The notes under the pieces: model-generated | The model's input: the letters and a program-made list of their open reading frames with translations, nothing else | Databases searched by the model: none | What the model was told of the DNA's origin: nothing | Program-made: the position numbers and the translations under genes | From: Heliocidaris tuberculata | Lineage: Eukaryota; Echinodermata; Echinoidea; Camarodonta; Echinometridae | Assembly (NCBI GenBank): GCA_025618425.1 | Contig: CM046851.1 | Span: 8,503,610 to 8,567,609, forward strand | Direction: 5' to 3' | Length of the DNA stretch: 64,000 nt | Part shown: in pieces, positions 47,340 through 59,232 of the stretch | Numbering within the stretch: the stretch's first letter is position 1 | Layout of the letters: every line of letters starts with the position of its first letter

Positions 47340-48318
47340 GTTCGTGGATGTGTGCTTTATTTCGTATGGAGAGGACATGATAAGATTAAAAGATTTATCC
47401 TTTTAAATTATAACCATGGAGGCTTGAAAATGATGAATTGTAGAGATATTAAAGGCAAAAAGAATTATAATGATGATGATAATAGTGGGTTCTTGTATAG
47501 CGCACATGTCTGTCAGACTTGACACTCCTGGCGCTCCACAATTATGGCTTTAATCATGTTAATCTAACTTATGTTCTTTCTGTGGAAAAGAAATCGACGT
47601 ATACCATCACTTGATTATGAAGTGTCAATTTGTTTTTTTTTTAATAGTGGCAAGAAATCGGGGAACAAATTAAATTGATACACTTAATCTTTTGCTTTCA
47701 GAGGTGTGTCCTCCAACTATGTATGGAGCACATGAATGTATATTTTGTCATATTTTTGTTAAAAATACATGTACATTGTTTTGTTAATTTATTACTTTGT
47801 ATACTTATCTTAGAAAGTTGGAAAATTTAAAAATTTAAAATGGGAGGACATTTTAGTTGGGTTAGATTGAAAATCAGAAACACAATGTACATCAACCACT
47901 TAATCATATTCATGAAATATATGATGTACAATGCGAGATGCACTTTTAGAAGGTAAAAATAATGAACGGAAAAAGCTATAGCTCGAAATAGGTTAAGTCT
48001 ACATCTAAAATATGGAATTATTATGAATGTTGGACGGAAGGAGGATATACAAGATAATATTACAAACAGCGTCAAAGAATTATATTCATTGATACGGTTG
48101 CCCATATACTTTAATTCTGCACCTATCAGATTTTAATCTATACCTTGTTCAGGTAAATTGTACTATGGGTGTTTATTTATGAATGGCATGTTATGGAATT
48201 ATATCATTTGTATTGTGTTTATTGCCATGTTGAATTATAATTGTGTAATTAATGCTTAGTTTGTAATATTCATTTTGAAAATCTGAATCAAGGAATAAAA
48301 ATTATTAAAAGAAAAAAA
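47340..48318 (+). mobile_element. Decayed Tx1-like L1 fragment with nested tail repeat
   Basis: Reads FVWRGHDKIKRF and YNHGGLKMMN (47350-47440), zinc knuckle CSFCGKEIDVYHHLIMKC (about 47570-47630), then WEDILVGLD (about 47840) and NTMYINHLIIFMKYM, each aligned to the copy at 6425-10131. It ends with AATAAAAATTATT and an A-tail at 48308-48318. The repeat at 47699-47825, also found at 26660, is inserted in it. Confidence 0.75.
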
Positions 48319-48356
48319 AAAGTTATGTGGGTGTGTGTATCATAGGCGTGTGCATG

Positions 48357-48380
48357 TGGGGGGGGGGGGGGGGGGGGGGT
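48357..48380. repeat. Poly-G run
   Basis: A run of more than 20 G follows a short GTGT tract. Confidence 0.85.
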
Positions 48381-48404
48381 TGTACCAATATGAGTTGAAC
48401 AACA

Positions 48405-48595
48405 CATGCTCCGCAATATCTCTGCAATCAGTATCCTACACTAACCAACTTCTTAACTTCAGCCCTTGAAAAAAAAACCTTTAACCTGACTGCAACTCTT
48501 ACCCTAACCCTATATCTTTGACAAAATAAACCCCGGGGCAATTGCTGCAGTAGCAATATGTCGGAGCTCCGTGGGATGTGTCTGATTATGGCTTT
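48405..48595. repeat. Dispersed repeat (family E, copy 3)
   Basis: ACACATGCTCCGCAAT, TTACCCTAACCCTAT, TCTTTGACAAAATAAA and ATGTCGGA in the order of the other copies. Confidence 0.6.
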
Positions 48596-48724
48596 CTTTA
48601 TACACGTATTACACAGCGATAGCAAGAACACATTTCTAGCTTTATTTAATTTGGGGTGAGTTTATAGTTTCATTATCAGGCCAGAATCAGCATTTTGATA
48701 CGCGTGTTAGTTCATAGCACGGTT

Positions 48725-49080
48725 GTGTCCGGAGCAGCGGCGTAGCTAGAAGGGAGTGTGGGGTGTGTCACACCCCCCCCCCCACACACACACACACTCA
48801 AAATTGCTGTCGGCAGATGCGCCACTTCTGTCGGCAAAAAAAAAAAAAAAAGGAGGAGGAAAAGGGAAAGAGAAGAGGAAAAGAAAAGGAAAAAGAGAAA
48901 GGAGAATAAAAGAGAAAAGAAAAGGGAAAGGAAATGAAAACAAAAACAGGGAGAAAAGAAGGAAATGAAAAGGGAAGGAAAGAAAAAGAAGGAAAATCTG
49001 TCAAATTTTCCAACTGGAAAGTTAATATTCGGACAAAAGGCGTCAGCCCCCCTTCGCGAAAATGGGCCCATACGCCTATA
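48725..49080. mobile_element. Family F element (copy 2)
   Basis: Starts CGGCGTAGCTAGAAGGGAG, has a poly-C/CA tract, TCGGCAGATGCGCCAC, a long polypurine tract (48838-48995) and GTTAATATTCGGACAAAAGG, then ends CATACGCCTAT. Minus-strand ORFs over the polypurine tract are low complexity. Confidence 0.65.
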
Positions 49081-49499
49081 ATGAAAGGGAATACAGTCAT
49101 GCGGAAGAAGAATATAAGATGATAAAGATAAAAGATGGTGATGAAAGAATTAGAAAAACAATAACGGAAAATAAAAAATCAAGAGACGATTTCACGCGGC
49201 CCGTCAAAGTGTCTATAGTAAAGAAAAACAAAAAACAAAAACAAAAACAACAACAACAAAAAAACTAAGTGGTTGTTCAGTTCTTGTTTTTATGCATTAT
49301 GGGGATACATAATACATCATCCTAACTCTTGGTAGGAATAAGAGTATCAAAAAAATTCAACGGTCGCCTCGCTTGCTAGCAAATAGCATATCATAATCTG
49401 TTACCCTGCATCCTACCACGTAGGCCCTATATAGAAAAAAAAATGATAAAAATAAAGATAATAATTATTATGATATGGAACTGGAGAGGTATCAGAATC

Positions 49500-49660
49500 T
49501 TCTTAGATGGGCAATTCGGGTATGTATGGATAGGCGTATGGGGCGGGGGGCAATGGGCTGCAGCCCCCCCCCCCTTTCCCGAGGATTTTCAAAGTTCCGA
49601 TATTCAAAGCAGCCACCACTTCATATTCGGGCAGCGAGTTAGGTGCCAGAATGAAACCCT
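49500..49660. repeat. Family F fragment
   Basis: GGATAGGCGTATGGGGC, a C run, and TCATATTCGGGCAGCGAG as in 42180-42300. Confidence 0.6.
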
Positions 49661-49689
49661 GGGGAAATATCAATTTTAATGGAAAGAGA

Positions 49690-49880
49690 CGATAGAGAGA
49701 AGCAATTTTGAAAAAGATCCATCAAAATTGGCTGCTAAATGAAAAAGTTATGAAAGTTTGAAAAGTCTCAATATACTTTCTATGCCGATCCTCAAATTGG
49801 CAATGTTGCTTCAAAAACGGCCACGTCTTAGCGAGTTACGTTCAAACTATATACGATTCAGTTTCGATTCAGTTCTTCAA
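49690..49880. repeat. Foldback fragment fused to a scrap of TRIM-like sequence
   Basis: 49690-49810 resembles one arm of the element at 3754 (GAAAGTTTGAAAAGTCTC, GATCCTCAAATTGGCAA). 49813-49880 matches 46347-46400 of the TRIM-like pseudogene (ACGGCCACGTCTTAGCGAGT), with a short duplication of CGATTCAGTT. Confidence 0.65.
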
Positions 49881-50004
49881 ATGAAAATTTAATAACATTT
49901 TAGGAAATTTTGGTTGTTGTTTTATTTTTACCTAAACGCGTTTTCGAAAGGCCATTCTAATAACGAAAAAATGTGTAAGAGGTAAATTTCTATTTTTAAC
50001 TTCG

Positions 50005-51415
50005 TAAAGATGATCCCTTTTCGGCTAAATTGCTTTTAGCCAATGTTTTTCAAACAGAAAAAGTTAGATTTTAACCACTTAAATTCTTTACATAGAAAGT
50101 TGAATAATTCCGAGAAATTAAATAATCAGACATCATTTCTTACAAGGTTTTCATTGTTACAATGAAAATACACATTTATTATTTTATTCAAATATAGTCA
50201 TGAAAGCTACATTTACGCAAATCTAGATGTAATACAAAATGAATTTGATACAGGTCATTTACTATAGGTGAGATTAAAACATGTATTATGACAACAGTGG
50301 GAGAGCACTGATCTTACTGGGAGAATGAAAAGCGAGGGAGAATCTTGAATGGATTCAAGGCATCTTCTTCTCAAGATTCTTCATTTCCTCTCTATATCTT
50401 CTTTCTTTCCCCATTTGTGCCATTAGACATTGTATGTTGTTGTTGTTGTTTGTTTGGGTTTTTGGGGGGAGGGGGCACATTCCCCCAGCTTTGATTGTCT
50501 TAATGGAGGGATTAGAATCTCGCATTGGTGCAGCAGCACCTTACACGAATTTCAAAAGTGGAGACTTGCAGTTTTAATTTATGTATTTCACATATAATTT
50601 TTTTTTGTTTGATTGTAATACTGCTTTGTCTTGTCCTGTATATACACTTACATATATTTCTTTAATTTTTTTTTTGTTTGATTCTGATCAATAAACATCG
50701 GAAGACAAACAAGGTGAAAAAGTGTGTTATGCGTCTAAAACGCGTATTCTGTATCAAGTATGGCCATGCCCTCAGACTATTAGATGCATCAAGGAAAAGA
50801 CTGAAATATCGCCATATCCGTGACCTTGAAAAATGTTGTGTATTACCTTTGATAAGACGACCTACTAGTAATGTACAAAGGTTTCAATTATCAACAGTCT
50901 TTATACAGATAGATAACACATCGAGAAACGTTTATTATTCAAACATCACTTAACGTGACTGATAACAAAATATGAAGACATATATGATAACAAAATCCAA
51001 AAGGTGTTCGGAATAAATGATATTATTGACAATTCTGTTATATTTCACCAAAAAGTGCATTAACTAAAAAGGAGTCCAGTAAGAAGTAAAAGTGTAAGAG
51101 AAAAATATCTCTTTTAACATGAGAAACCATGATCCCTTTGGCCAAATCGTCTTAGAAGTTTTTCAAAGCAGATAATTAAGTTATATTTCACGCCATTAAA
51201 TTCTTTACATAGAAAGTTAAATAATTCCGAGAAACTAAATAATCAGACATCGTTGCTTACAACGTTTCCATTGTTACAATGAAAATACAGTATTATGCTT
51301 TTATTCAAATATAGTCATGAAAGCTACATTTACACAAATTTACATGTATTGCAAAATAAACTTGATATAAGTCATAGGTGATTAATACATGTATTAAGAC
51401 AACAGGGAGAGTTAC
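50005..51415. repeat. Two direct repeats of about 300 bp with 0.8 kb between
   Basis: 50005-50310 and 51090-51415 share long stretches such as AAATTCTTTACATAGAAAGT, AATAATTCCGAGAAA and TCATGAAAGCTACATTTAC in the same orientation. The spacer holds an unrecognised 91-codon frame (50678-50953), basic in composition. It is either a tandem duplication or a two-repeat element; no LTR hallmarks are visible. Confidence 0.65.
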
Positions 51416-52069
51416 GTTTGAAATAGTCGTGAACAGGCGCGCCGGAAGGGTTCCTTTTTCTTCTTCTTCTCTTTTTGTTTTCTTGGGGGAGGGGGGGGGG
51501 GGAGCACTCTGAGGGGACCCACCTCACACAAATATGGGGCCCACCTCAACCACTTGCTACCTGCTTACAGCCCTACCCCCCCCCCCCCCGTTTTCTTCGA
51601 TATTCCTTGATATTTCCAAAGTGCGAGAATTTTTCATTAAAAAAAAGATAATAATAATAAAAAGATGCATCATTTGAAGTATTGTAATCATCCATTGTTT
51701 TGCATCATCCCTCCTTCACCTGAAATCGGATTATTTTGTTTCTAAATTTTGTGCACAAAATTTGTAACACTTTTAGGGTATTGCAAATGTACAGAAATTA
51801 TATTATACCGGCACCTCGCTGCCCGAATAAGAGGATATTCCGGCACCTCGCTACAAAAATGTGGATATTTGGGCACCTTGCAAAATTATTTATTTGTAGC
51901 CCCGCCTCGTACGCCTATGGGGCTATTCATGCAAAACATCCTTAGGAGAGTATTGGAATACTGACAACTTCCAAGAGCATGTTTTAAAGCATATTACAGA
52001 ATAATTCCAATTTTTTTTTTCTTTAGACAGAATAGAACAGAATTTTTGTAGTATGACTTTTTTTTTCAT
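51416..52069. other. Intergenic, with family F scraps
   Basis: G and C runs at 51490 and 51580, and GGCACCTCGCTGCCCGAAT-type sequence at 51810-51880. No gene. Confidence 0.4.
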
Positions 52070-53560
52070 ATGACTATATATGGGCGAGGGAGCGTAGAGA
52101 CCGAGCGAAAAAGTTGCTTTCATAATATTGAAATTTGCATTCAAGAGAAACTTTACACACACAGGCAGGTCACAGCTTACTTAGAATTGTGATTTACATA
52201 ACATTAAAGATAAAGTTATATTATAGATAATAATCTTGCGAGGGCCGGGAACAAAACGAAGAAAGCCTCTCCCCTACACATACATTGTTAATAAACACTG
52301 CATTTATTGAAATGCAAGGGAGCGTAGTGTTCGATTGAGGAAATTAGATTATTCAGTGTTAAAACTATTATTTTAGAGCACAAAAAATGTTTCCATTGTT
52401 AAAGATAATGTATAAGTTCTGGTCATGTAATTACATTTTGAAAGAAATTGTCTCAAATCTATTGGGGTTGGGGAAAGGTTGATCATGTCTACATATGTCC
52501 ACATATAGGACTTGGTGTATACTTTGAGGTTTTGGAATCATCGAAATGAAAAGAAATTTACCCCCATCTCACTGAAAAGCACAAGCACTGCACACAGAAA
52601 TGGGTAGGGACTTACACATTTGTGGAATGATTGTTTGGCGCGAACACTTCAGATATTTCTGGTCATATTTCTCATATAAGGGCATCCGAAGAGCATTCTT
52701 TTTCAGGGGACATTTCTACTATGATATTCTTCCAAACTGACATAAAAAGAATGATAAGGCTCACAAATTATTTTTCATCTTTCCCAGAATTCAACCTTCC
52801 CTTTAAACTGCAAAATCAGTGATGTCGTATAACATCTTTTGGACTTTTGAGGAGGAGATTAAAAACAGCCTTCTTTTTAGGCACAGAGAAGCACCTGCCC
52901 CACACATGCGCTTAGGGCTTTGCAATAGAAGAGATTGTAAAATCAAAGAATCAATGTTGCCATTGAAGTGCGAGGAGGTGTAGTGGCCATGGTGACCGAG
53001 AGAAAAAAAAAACAGGAAAATGTAGAGGCATTGTAATATTTGAGCATACATTGGCAAAAGAAAGCTTATTTTACATTGTTTAACATTAAAATCACTTCTC
53101 TTGTCTTTCGAGGGCCCCCTGTGATGGGACAGAATTATTGCAAGCAAGAAAATTTAGATTATTGCGTGTTGAAACCTTGTATTTCATACCACTAGAAAAT
53201 TATTGGTTATACCCCTACCCATCCCCCTCCTTTGTTAGTGGGAAAAATCTGCCACCTCACTTTTGGCGCCACTGGCAGACAGTGTTTATACACTGCTCCT
53301 ATCTGCATAAATAAAGTGCAAGGGAGCGGAGCGACCATGTGAGATTACGTGTTGTGATGGTGATACCTCGCCTTGTAGAGCATTAGAAAGCTGATCGCAA
53401 TACTGCAAATTTTATTTCGGGGGGGGGGGGGGTTACGGGGCAAAATAAACGATATACAGGGTTTCTTAATGTTAATAAATATTGCATCTTCTAATATAGT
53501 AGGGACCGTAGTGAAAGAGTGAGAAAATTTTAGATTTTTAAATGGTTTGCATATTAGAGC
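52070..53560. repeat. Degenerate array with a GAGCGTAGCGACCGAG box
   Basis: About five diverged units have the order ...TAAATATTGCAT, AAGGGAGCGTAGCGACCGAG-like box, AAATTTTAGATTATT, GTGTTGAAACC and TTAGAGCAC. The boxes are at about 52083, 52318, 52970, 53322 and 53503. The same CpG-rich box occurs at 43392 and inside the element at 44918. Confidence 0.55.
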
Positions 53561-54164
53561 ACTGACAGGACAGGCTAATATACATCGTTGTAATGCGAAT
53601 ATTACTCGCAGTTCAGCGATTCTTCTTTCGTCTGATGATCATGATAAATTTCTTATTTTGAAATTTCTCTAAACTTAGCAGTCAGCGACTATTTTAATTT
53701 CAACATTTTTCCAGATCTTCATCCAGACTGAGTCATATTCTAATTTTCTTTCACTTCTCACAATATTTTGGTAATTTGGGGGGGGGGGGGGCGTATGCCC
53801 CTGCCACCACTGGAAATTGGTATTGACCCGTGTTTTATGAATTTCGGATTGAATGCATGTGATCATACAAGGTAATTTCACGTACCATATCTCTATAAAG
53901 CTGGTATTTCTATTTAGTCATTTTCGCATGTGATATTAACGTCTGCACGGTTTTACCCAAATCCGGCACAACAGATTTTTTACATGCCATTTTCAAAATG
54001 CTGCTGCTCGGTAAAGCATGTACGGATGGGTGCCATCAAGGTATCTTTAGAAGCATGATACTTCTAGTTTATGGAAAATAGATAATTATTGTCATAGAGC
54101 ATATAGTGTGGTTACAAACCCTTTGTTTTAGGGTTTAAATTTTTCCTGGGATGCACTGTAACTG

Positions 54165-54203
<39 letters not shown>

Positions 54204-56273
54204 TTGACAAATGCAAACAACTTCGGCGACTCTCTTGGAAATAAATACACAATTGTGAAAATAAAAAAATAAAAAGAGATAATAATGGTGCGTAGCTCTA
54301 TCAAAGTTCCTCATTCCTCCCTCTTTGACATTTTTTGCAAAGGATGCAAAAAAATGTTTCCGTCGGGAACGCCAATGCCTTAACCACTAGGCCTTGAAGT
54401 TTATTTTGCATTAGCAGAGCTAAGGGGCGGGAGGCAATCGCTACCCCTACTATCGACTTTTATTATTAGTCGCCACTAGTAATATTATGTCGGCTCGTTT
54501 ATTCACTTTGGCGCTTTCACACCCCCCCCCCCCCTCAAATAATAAAAAATGAGGAAGAAGGCTGCACTACTGTCAAATGGAAACACGGAAAATAAATTGT
54601 AGGAAACTGTTACAATGTGAATCTCGTTCTGGCGCAATTTTATGCAAAGACTTACGATATACCGACTCTTTTTTTTTTCGCCAGTTGGCCAAACACTTTT
54701 GACTCTTTCACAGAATCATACAATTGCGAACACAGCACATACATTTACATAAATTGAAACATTCAAACATCAATTATTTGTTTATTTTCATGTATTACTT
54801 CTACTCGTAATAGGTACTTCGTTTGAAAACTGTTAAAAAGATATAAAAGAAATCAAATGAGTAATCATGCAATAAACATTAATCAAAGGGGACAAAGAAT
54901 AGGTTGACATTGCAATGTGCTCCAATAAGAGCAGCTAACATATTGGGAATGAGTGAGAAATGACAGTTTCATGCAGCAATTATCTTCGCTTCAGGGTATC
55001 TCTACACATCACTCTTCCCACGTTTCGCGAAAGATGTACAGTCTGTCTGTAGTGCAGAATGCAATCTCTCCGGTCTTTAATTGCTGGAGGTAGTACCAAA
55101 GAGTTTAAATACGAAGAGTGCTCAGTCCCGAAATAAAGCACGCGTATATATTGTGGTACATGTCGATCGGCCGAGAGGGAAGATTATAGTCTTTATCAAG
55201 ATGTTTGTATTTTTTTATTTCCTTTATTTTTTCTTCTTTTTCTGTACATCGCTTTTGGTAAAGCCGTAAAGGGCATAATCTTGATATTGTCCCTTCAAAT
55301 ACAAACTTATGTCCCAAAACAGATAGGAATCAACATACTCTAACTGCACCATGGAGGAGAGGGAGAGAGTTGGGAGGGGGAGCTAGGAGAGATGTTTGTA
55401 TTTTTGTTAATTTAACAAAAATAATAGAAATTTCACGGCAAATAACTTTAAAAGTTATTTGCTGTGAAATTTCTATTAATATTTATGTGATGGGGGGGGG
55501 GGGGTGAATGGTCCAAGCATGTTCCCTGATATTAAGCTCTATATGAGCAAACACTGCGATATCTGACGGGAATGTCGAGAAAAGTAAAAAAAAATAAAAA
55601 TAAAAATAAATAAATAAAATGCTATTTTTATTTTTCTAAATCAGAATATTTCATTTGATATCATGATTTATGTAAAAGTTTAGGGATTATAGACGTATAA
55701 TGTAAATCTATGGCCTTATGTTAAAAGTCAAGACAGAAAAGGCTTTATTAAAAAGAGATTGCGTGCGAGCAATTCCTTAAATACAAAGATTATTTAAGAG
55801 TGGCGTATCCAAGATTCTCTTCTTTTTTTTTTATTGGTGGCGTATCCAGGAATGCACGTACCCTACGTGCCAGCCAAAACCAAATCTGACATATCTTATA
55901 GTTACACATCGAATGAAAGGAATTGTGTGCCCCCCCCCCCGCACAGAAGTAACATGAAAACTGTGACTTTTTTTCCTTGCTTGTCTGAAAATTCAGAATA
56001 GACAGCATCTGATGATTTTTTGTTCGTCAGGTGTGAGCCCCCCCCCCTCCCCTGCATTCCTGGATACTCCACCAATATAAATAACTTACAGTAAGTTATT
56101 TGTAACATTCTGCTGTAGCAGTTTGAGACGACAGGCGAAGAAAACAGTATAGGGCTATTTTGAATTGAATTAACTAGTAACCAACAATAGCAGCTGATGA
56201 TATAATTTATTTATTACCAGTCCTATTCTGTCTTTGTAGGAATATCCCATTCCTTTTGCCCCAGCCCCCTTTA

Positions 56274-56304
<31 letters not shown>

Positions 56305-57794
56305 CCTTCCCTCCCCCTCTCACAGGCTTTCATTTTCTAATAATCTCTTATTCTCTTATTCTCTCTTACAACCGCCATCTGTGAAAATGACTCCAATAGA
56401 AATGAGCACAAAGTAATGATCTCTTATTGTTGTTGTTGTTGTTGTTGTTGTTTTTTTTTGTTCAGTCTTTACATTTAATGAGATCGACCGCCAACACTAT
56501 GCAATCCCATTTTTCACATCCATGACAGAATAGTAGGGGTGGATCCGGGGGGGGGGGGGGGTGAATCGGCTGCGGCCCCCTTTTTGATACCCAACTGGTA
56601 TACCTTAAGTACACAATAAAAATATAATTGCCTCCTTCATTGTGTACTTTTCCGGCTCTGTACCCCCTCTTTTACAAAATCCTGGATCCACCCCTGGAAT
56701 AGGATTTACATTCTCTTGAACTACAAACTATAGGCATACGCGGGCTCTTGTCTAAAACGTAAATAAAACTGAAATGAGCACCATTAGTTTGGGAGCCCAT
56801 GAGGCTAACAATGTCGGTCTATTAATCCTCCGAGAAAACTTATAAAAAGGCCCACCCCGCAAGACTGACGTGACAGTCTCATACCGGTGGCGGATTTAGG
56901 GGGGGGGGGGGGGCAATCTTGGCCCGTGCCCCCATCTTTTGAAAGAAACTTATACATCATTTTGCCCCCTTTTAGAACTGATAACTTGTTATTTATTTAT
57001 TTTTTTTAATTTTTTTTTTGCTTGTCAGAGAATAATGGAGGAATACTGGATCCCATAAAATCCGATAACCACCCACTGAGCGACTTTTGGAGGGCTTGCG
57101 AGAAGATAAAAATACGAATCTCCCTCTAAGCTGTTCCCCCGAAGTTGACAGCCCTGCATTTGTGTGCCCCCATCCCCCCCCCTTTTTTTTTTTTTTACTG
57201 TATTCGCCCCTGTCATGGACTGTCAGTGTCAGACTCATTTGGTTCAGAAGCCCCCTCCAACTACATTGTCGGTCTCTCGGGGCTGTCGGTCTCGTTGGCT
57301 GAAGCCAAACTAAACGGCGATCAGCAAACAAAACTTTGATGAGCCAAGTTTGAGGCAAGCAGACAGAGTTCCATCGGCAACGCCACAACCTCGATCGGGA
57401 TCGCAGAGGGGTAGACCCTAGCCATGCCGCTAGGGCTATATAGACACCTTCTCGGTCACTATTCAGCTCAGCTATTCTGCTTGCATAATCTAACATCTGT
57501 CATTTGGCTAGGCGTAATTCGGTGATAGAACATTGATTATATGAATTTATAAATTTTACACATTGAATTTTTCCTCTGGTCCGTTAGAAATATAATACTG
57601 GACTGGAATAATATAGTTTCTTCTTATCGGCTGGGCTGCGCTTGCCTGGCGCCTTCGGGCGGACATACATCGTCTGCTAGCGCAAGATCTCATTGGATGT
57701 GGATCTCACGTGATGGACTACACGCCTATGTACACGCCCACCTTACGTCATCAATAACAACATACGGTTGAACGTGTGTAATACGACAACTTTT
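53561..57794. other. Repeat-rich intergenic stretch
   Basis: No gene is recognised. It includes a TA microsatellite (54168-54200), CT repeats (56274-56298) and a TTG repeat (56427-56451). G runs occur at 53418, 53780, 55490, 56550 and 56895. GTGGATCCGGGG / CCTGGATCCACCCC form an inverted pair at 56540-56697. A tRNA-like scrap lies near 54375-54410 (minus). A GC-richer block at 57200-57480 carries a 167-codon minus frame that resembles no known protein. Confidence 0.4.
55422..55480. repeat. 26-bp-arm hairpin
   Basis: Arms TAATAGAAATTTCACGGCAA... and its complement with a single mismatch, with an AAA-type loop. Confidence 0.75.
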
Positions 57795-59150
57795 TTTTTT
57801 TTGGTCAAAAGCATGCATATTCCCGTTTATATATGCGTAGTCTATTGGACTTATCGAGCTTTAAATATACCTTTTCAGAGCTTTAAATTTCATGTAAATC
57901 ACATTTTTCATAATTTCAAATATATACTATATGAATTAAAATCATTTCAAAATCCCTGTTTTCATGTGTTAACCTATGGCAGCTGGAAGGCCAAAAGCAT
58001 GCATATTCCCGTTTATTCATGCGGGGTCTACTGGACTCATCGAGCCTTAAATATACCTTTTCAGAGATTTAAATTTCATGTAAATCACTTTTTTCATAAT
58101 TTCATACATATACTAGATGAATTAAAATCATTTCAAAATCCCTGTTTTCATGTGTTAACCTATGGCAGCTGGAAGGCCAAAAGCATGCATATTCCAGTTT
58201 ATTCATGCGGGGTCTACTGGACTCATCGAGCCTTGACTATACCTTTCCAGAGCTTTAAATTTCATGTAAATCACATTTCTTATATTTTCAAATAAAAACA
58301 AAGGGATTTATAATCATCCTAATATTCCTTGTTTTCACGTGTAAACCTATGGCAGCCGAGACTTTTTTTGTCAAAAGCATGCATATTCCCGTTTATATAT
58401 GCGGGGTCTATTGGACTCATCGAACCATAATTATATCTTTTCAGAGCTTTGAATTTTATGTAAATCACATTTTTTGTATTTTCAAATAAAAACTATGGGA
58501 ATTATAATCATCCTAAAATTCCTTGTTTTCGCGTGTAAACCTATGGCAGGCGAGACTTTTTTTTGGTCAAAAGCATGCATATTCCCGTTTATATATGCGG
58601 GGTCTATTGGACTCATCGAGCCTTAATTATACCTTTCCAGAGATTTAAATTTCATGTAAATCACATTTCTCGTAATTTCAAATAAATATTATGGGAATTT
58701 AAATAATTTCAAAATCCCTGTTTTTGCGTGTTAACCTATGGCAGCTGGAAGGCCAAAAGCATGCATATTCCCGTTTATTCATGCGGTGCCTCTTCCACTT
58801 TTTGAGCCTTCATTAATCTTTTTCAGAGTCTCAAATTACATGTAAGCCAAATTTACAATAAATTCAAGGTAATACTAGGGGAGCTATAATCATTCTTAAA
58901 TTCCCTGTTTTCACGTGTTAACCCTATGGCAGATGACTCTGTCAAAAAGCAGGCATGATCCCGGGGATTCATAGTGGCATTTATTGACAATAAAGGTTCA
59001 AGAAATGTTTTTTGAACTATCCATCCTTTCTCTCGTGCAGAAATCAGATTTAAAAAAGATAGAGTAAGATATGAAATATCAAGAAAAAATGTGACATCTT
59101 TTCACGTGTTATACCTATGGCTAACGTATTTTCCCCCGAGTCTTTTTAAC
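57795..59150. repeat. Seven tandem units of 186-196 bp next to the TRIM 3' end
   Basis: Units start CAAAAGCATGCATATTCCCG at 57806, 57992, 58178, 58372, 58568 and 58754, with a decayed one at 58943. Each ends near AACCTATGGCAG. The first two spacings are exactly 186 bp, a multiple of three, so a 175-codon frame stays open across three units; this looks like a by-product and not a gene. The array stops about 80 bp from the TRIM stop codon. Confidence 0.9.
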
Positions 59151-59232
59151 ACAGCAATTTACGCCTGCCAAATGTACTACGGAAGTAGGTGAGAGTAATC
59201 TGTCTTGATACTATTAAAAGTCTTTGGTAGTA

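Noticed and set aside
48712..49100. Phe/Ser-rich minus-strand ORFs
   Set aside because: Translation of a polypurine tract in a transposon.
54370..54415. tRNA-like sequence on the minus strand (TAGTGGTTAAGGCATTGGCG)
   Set aside because: Only an A-box-like half is present; no B box or cloverleaf could be built, so no tRNA was called.
56993..57496. 167-codon minus-strand ORF
   Set aside because: Low-complexity Lys/Gly part, no known domain, overlaps equal frames on the other strand.
57768..58295. 175-codon ORF with an internal repeat
   Set aside because: It covers three 186-bp tandem units whose length is a multiple of three; later units break it.
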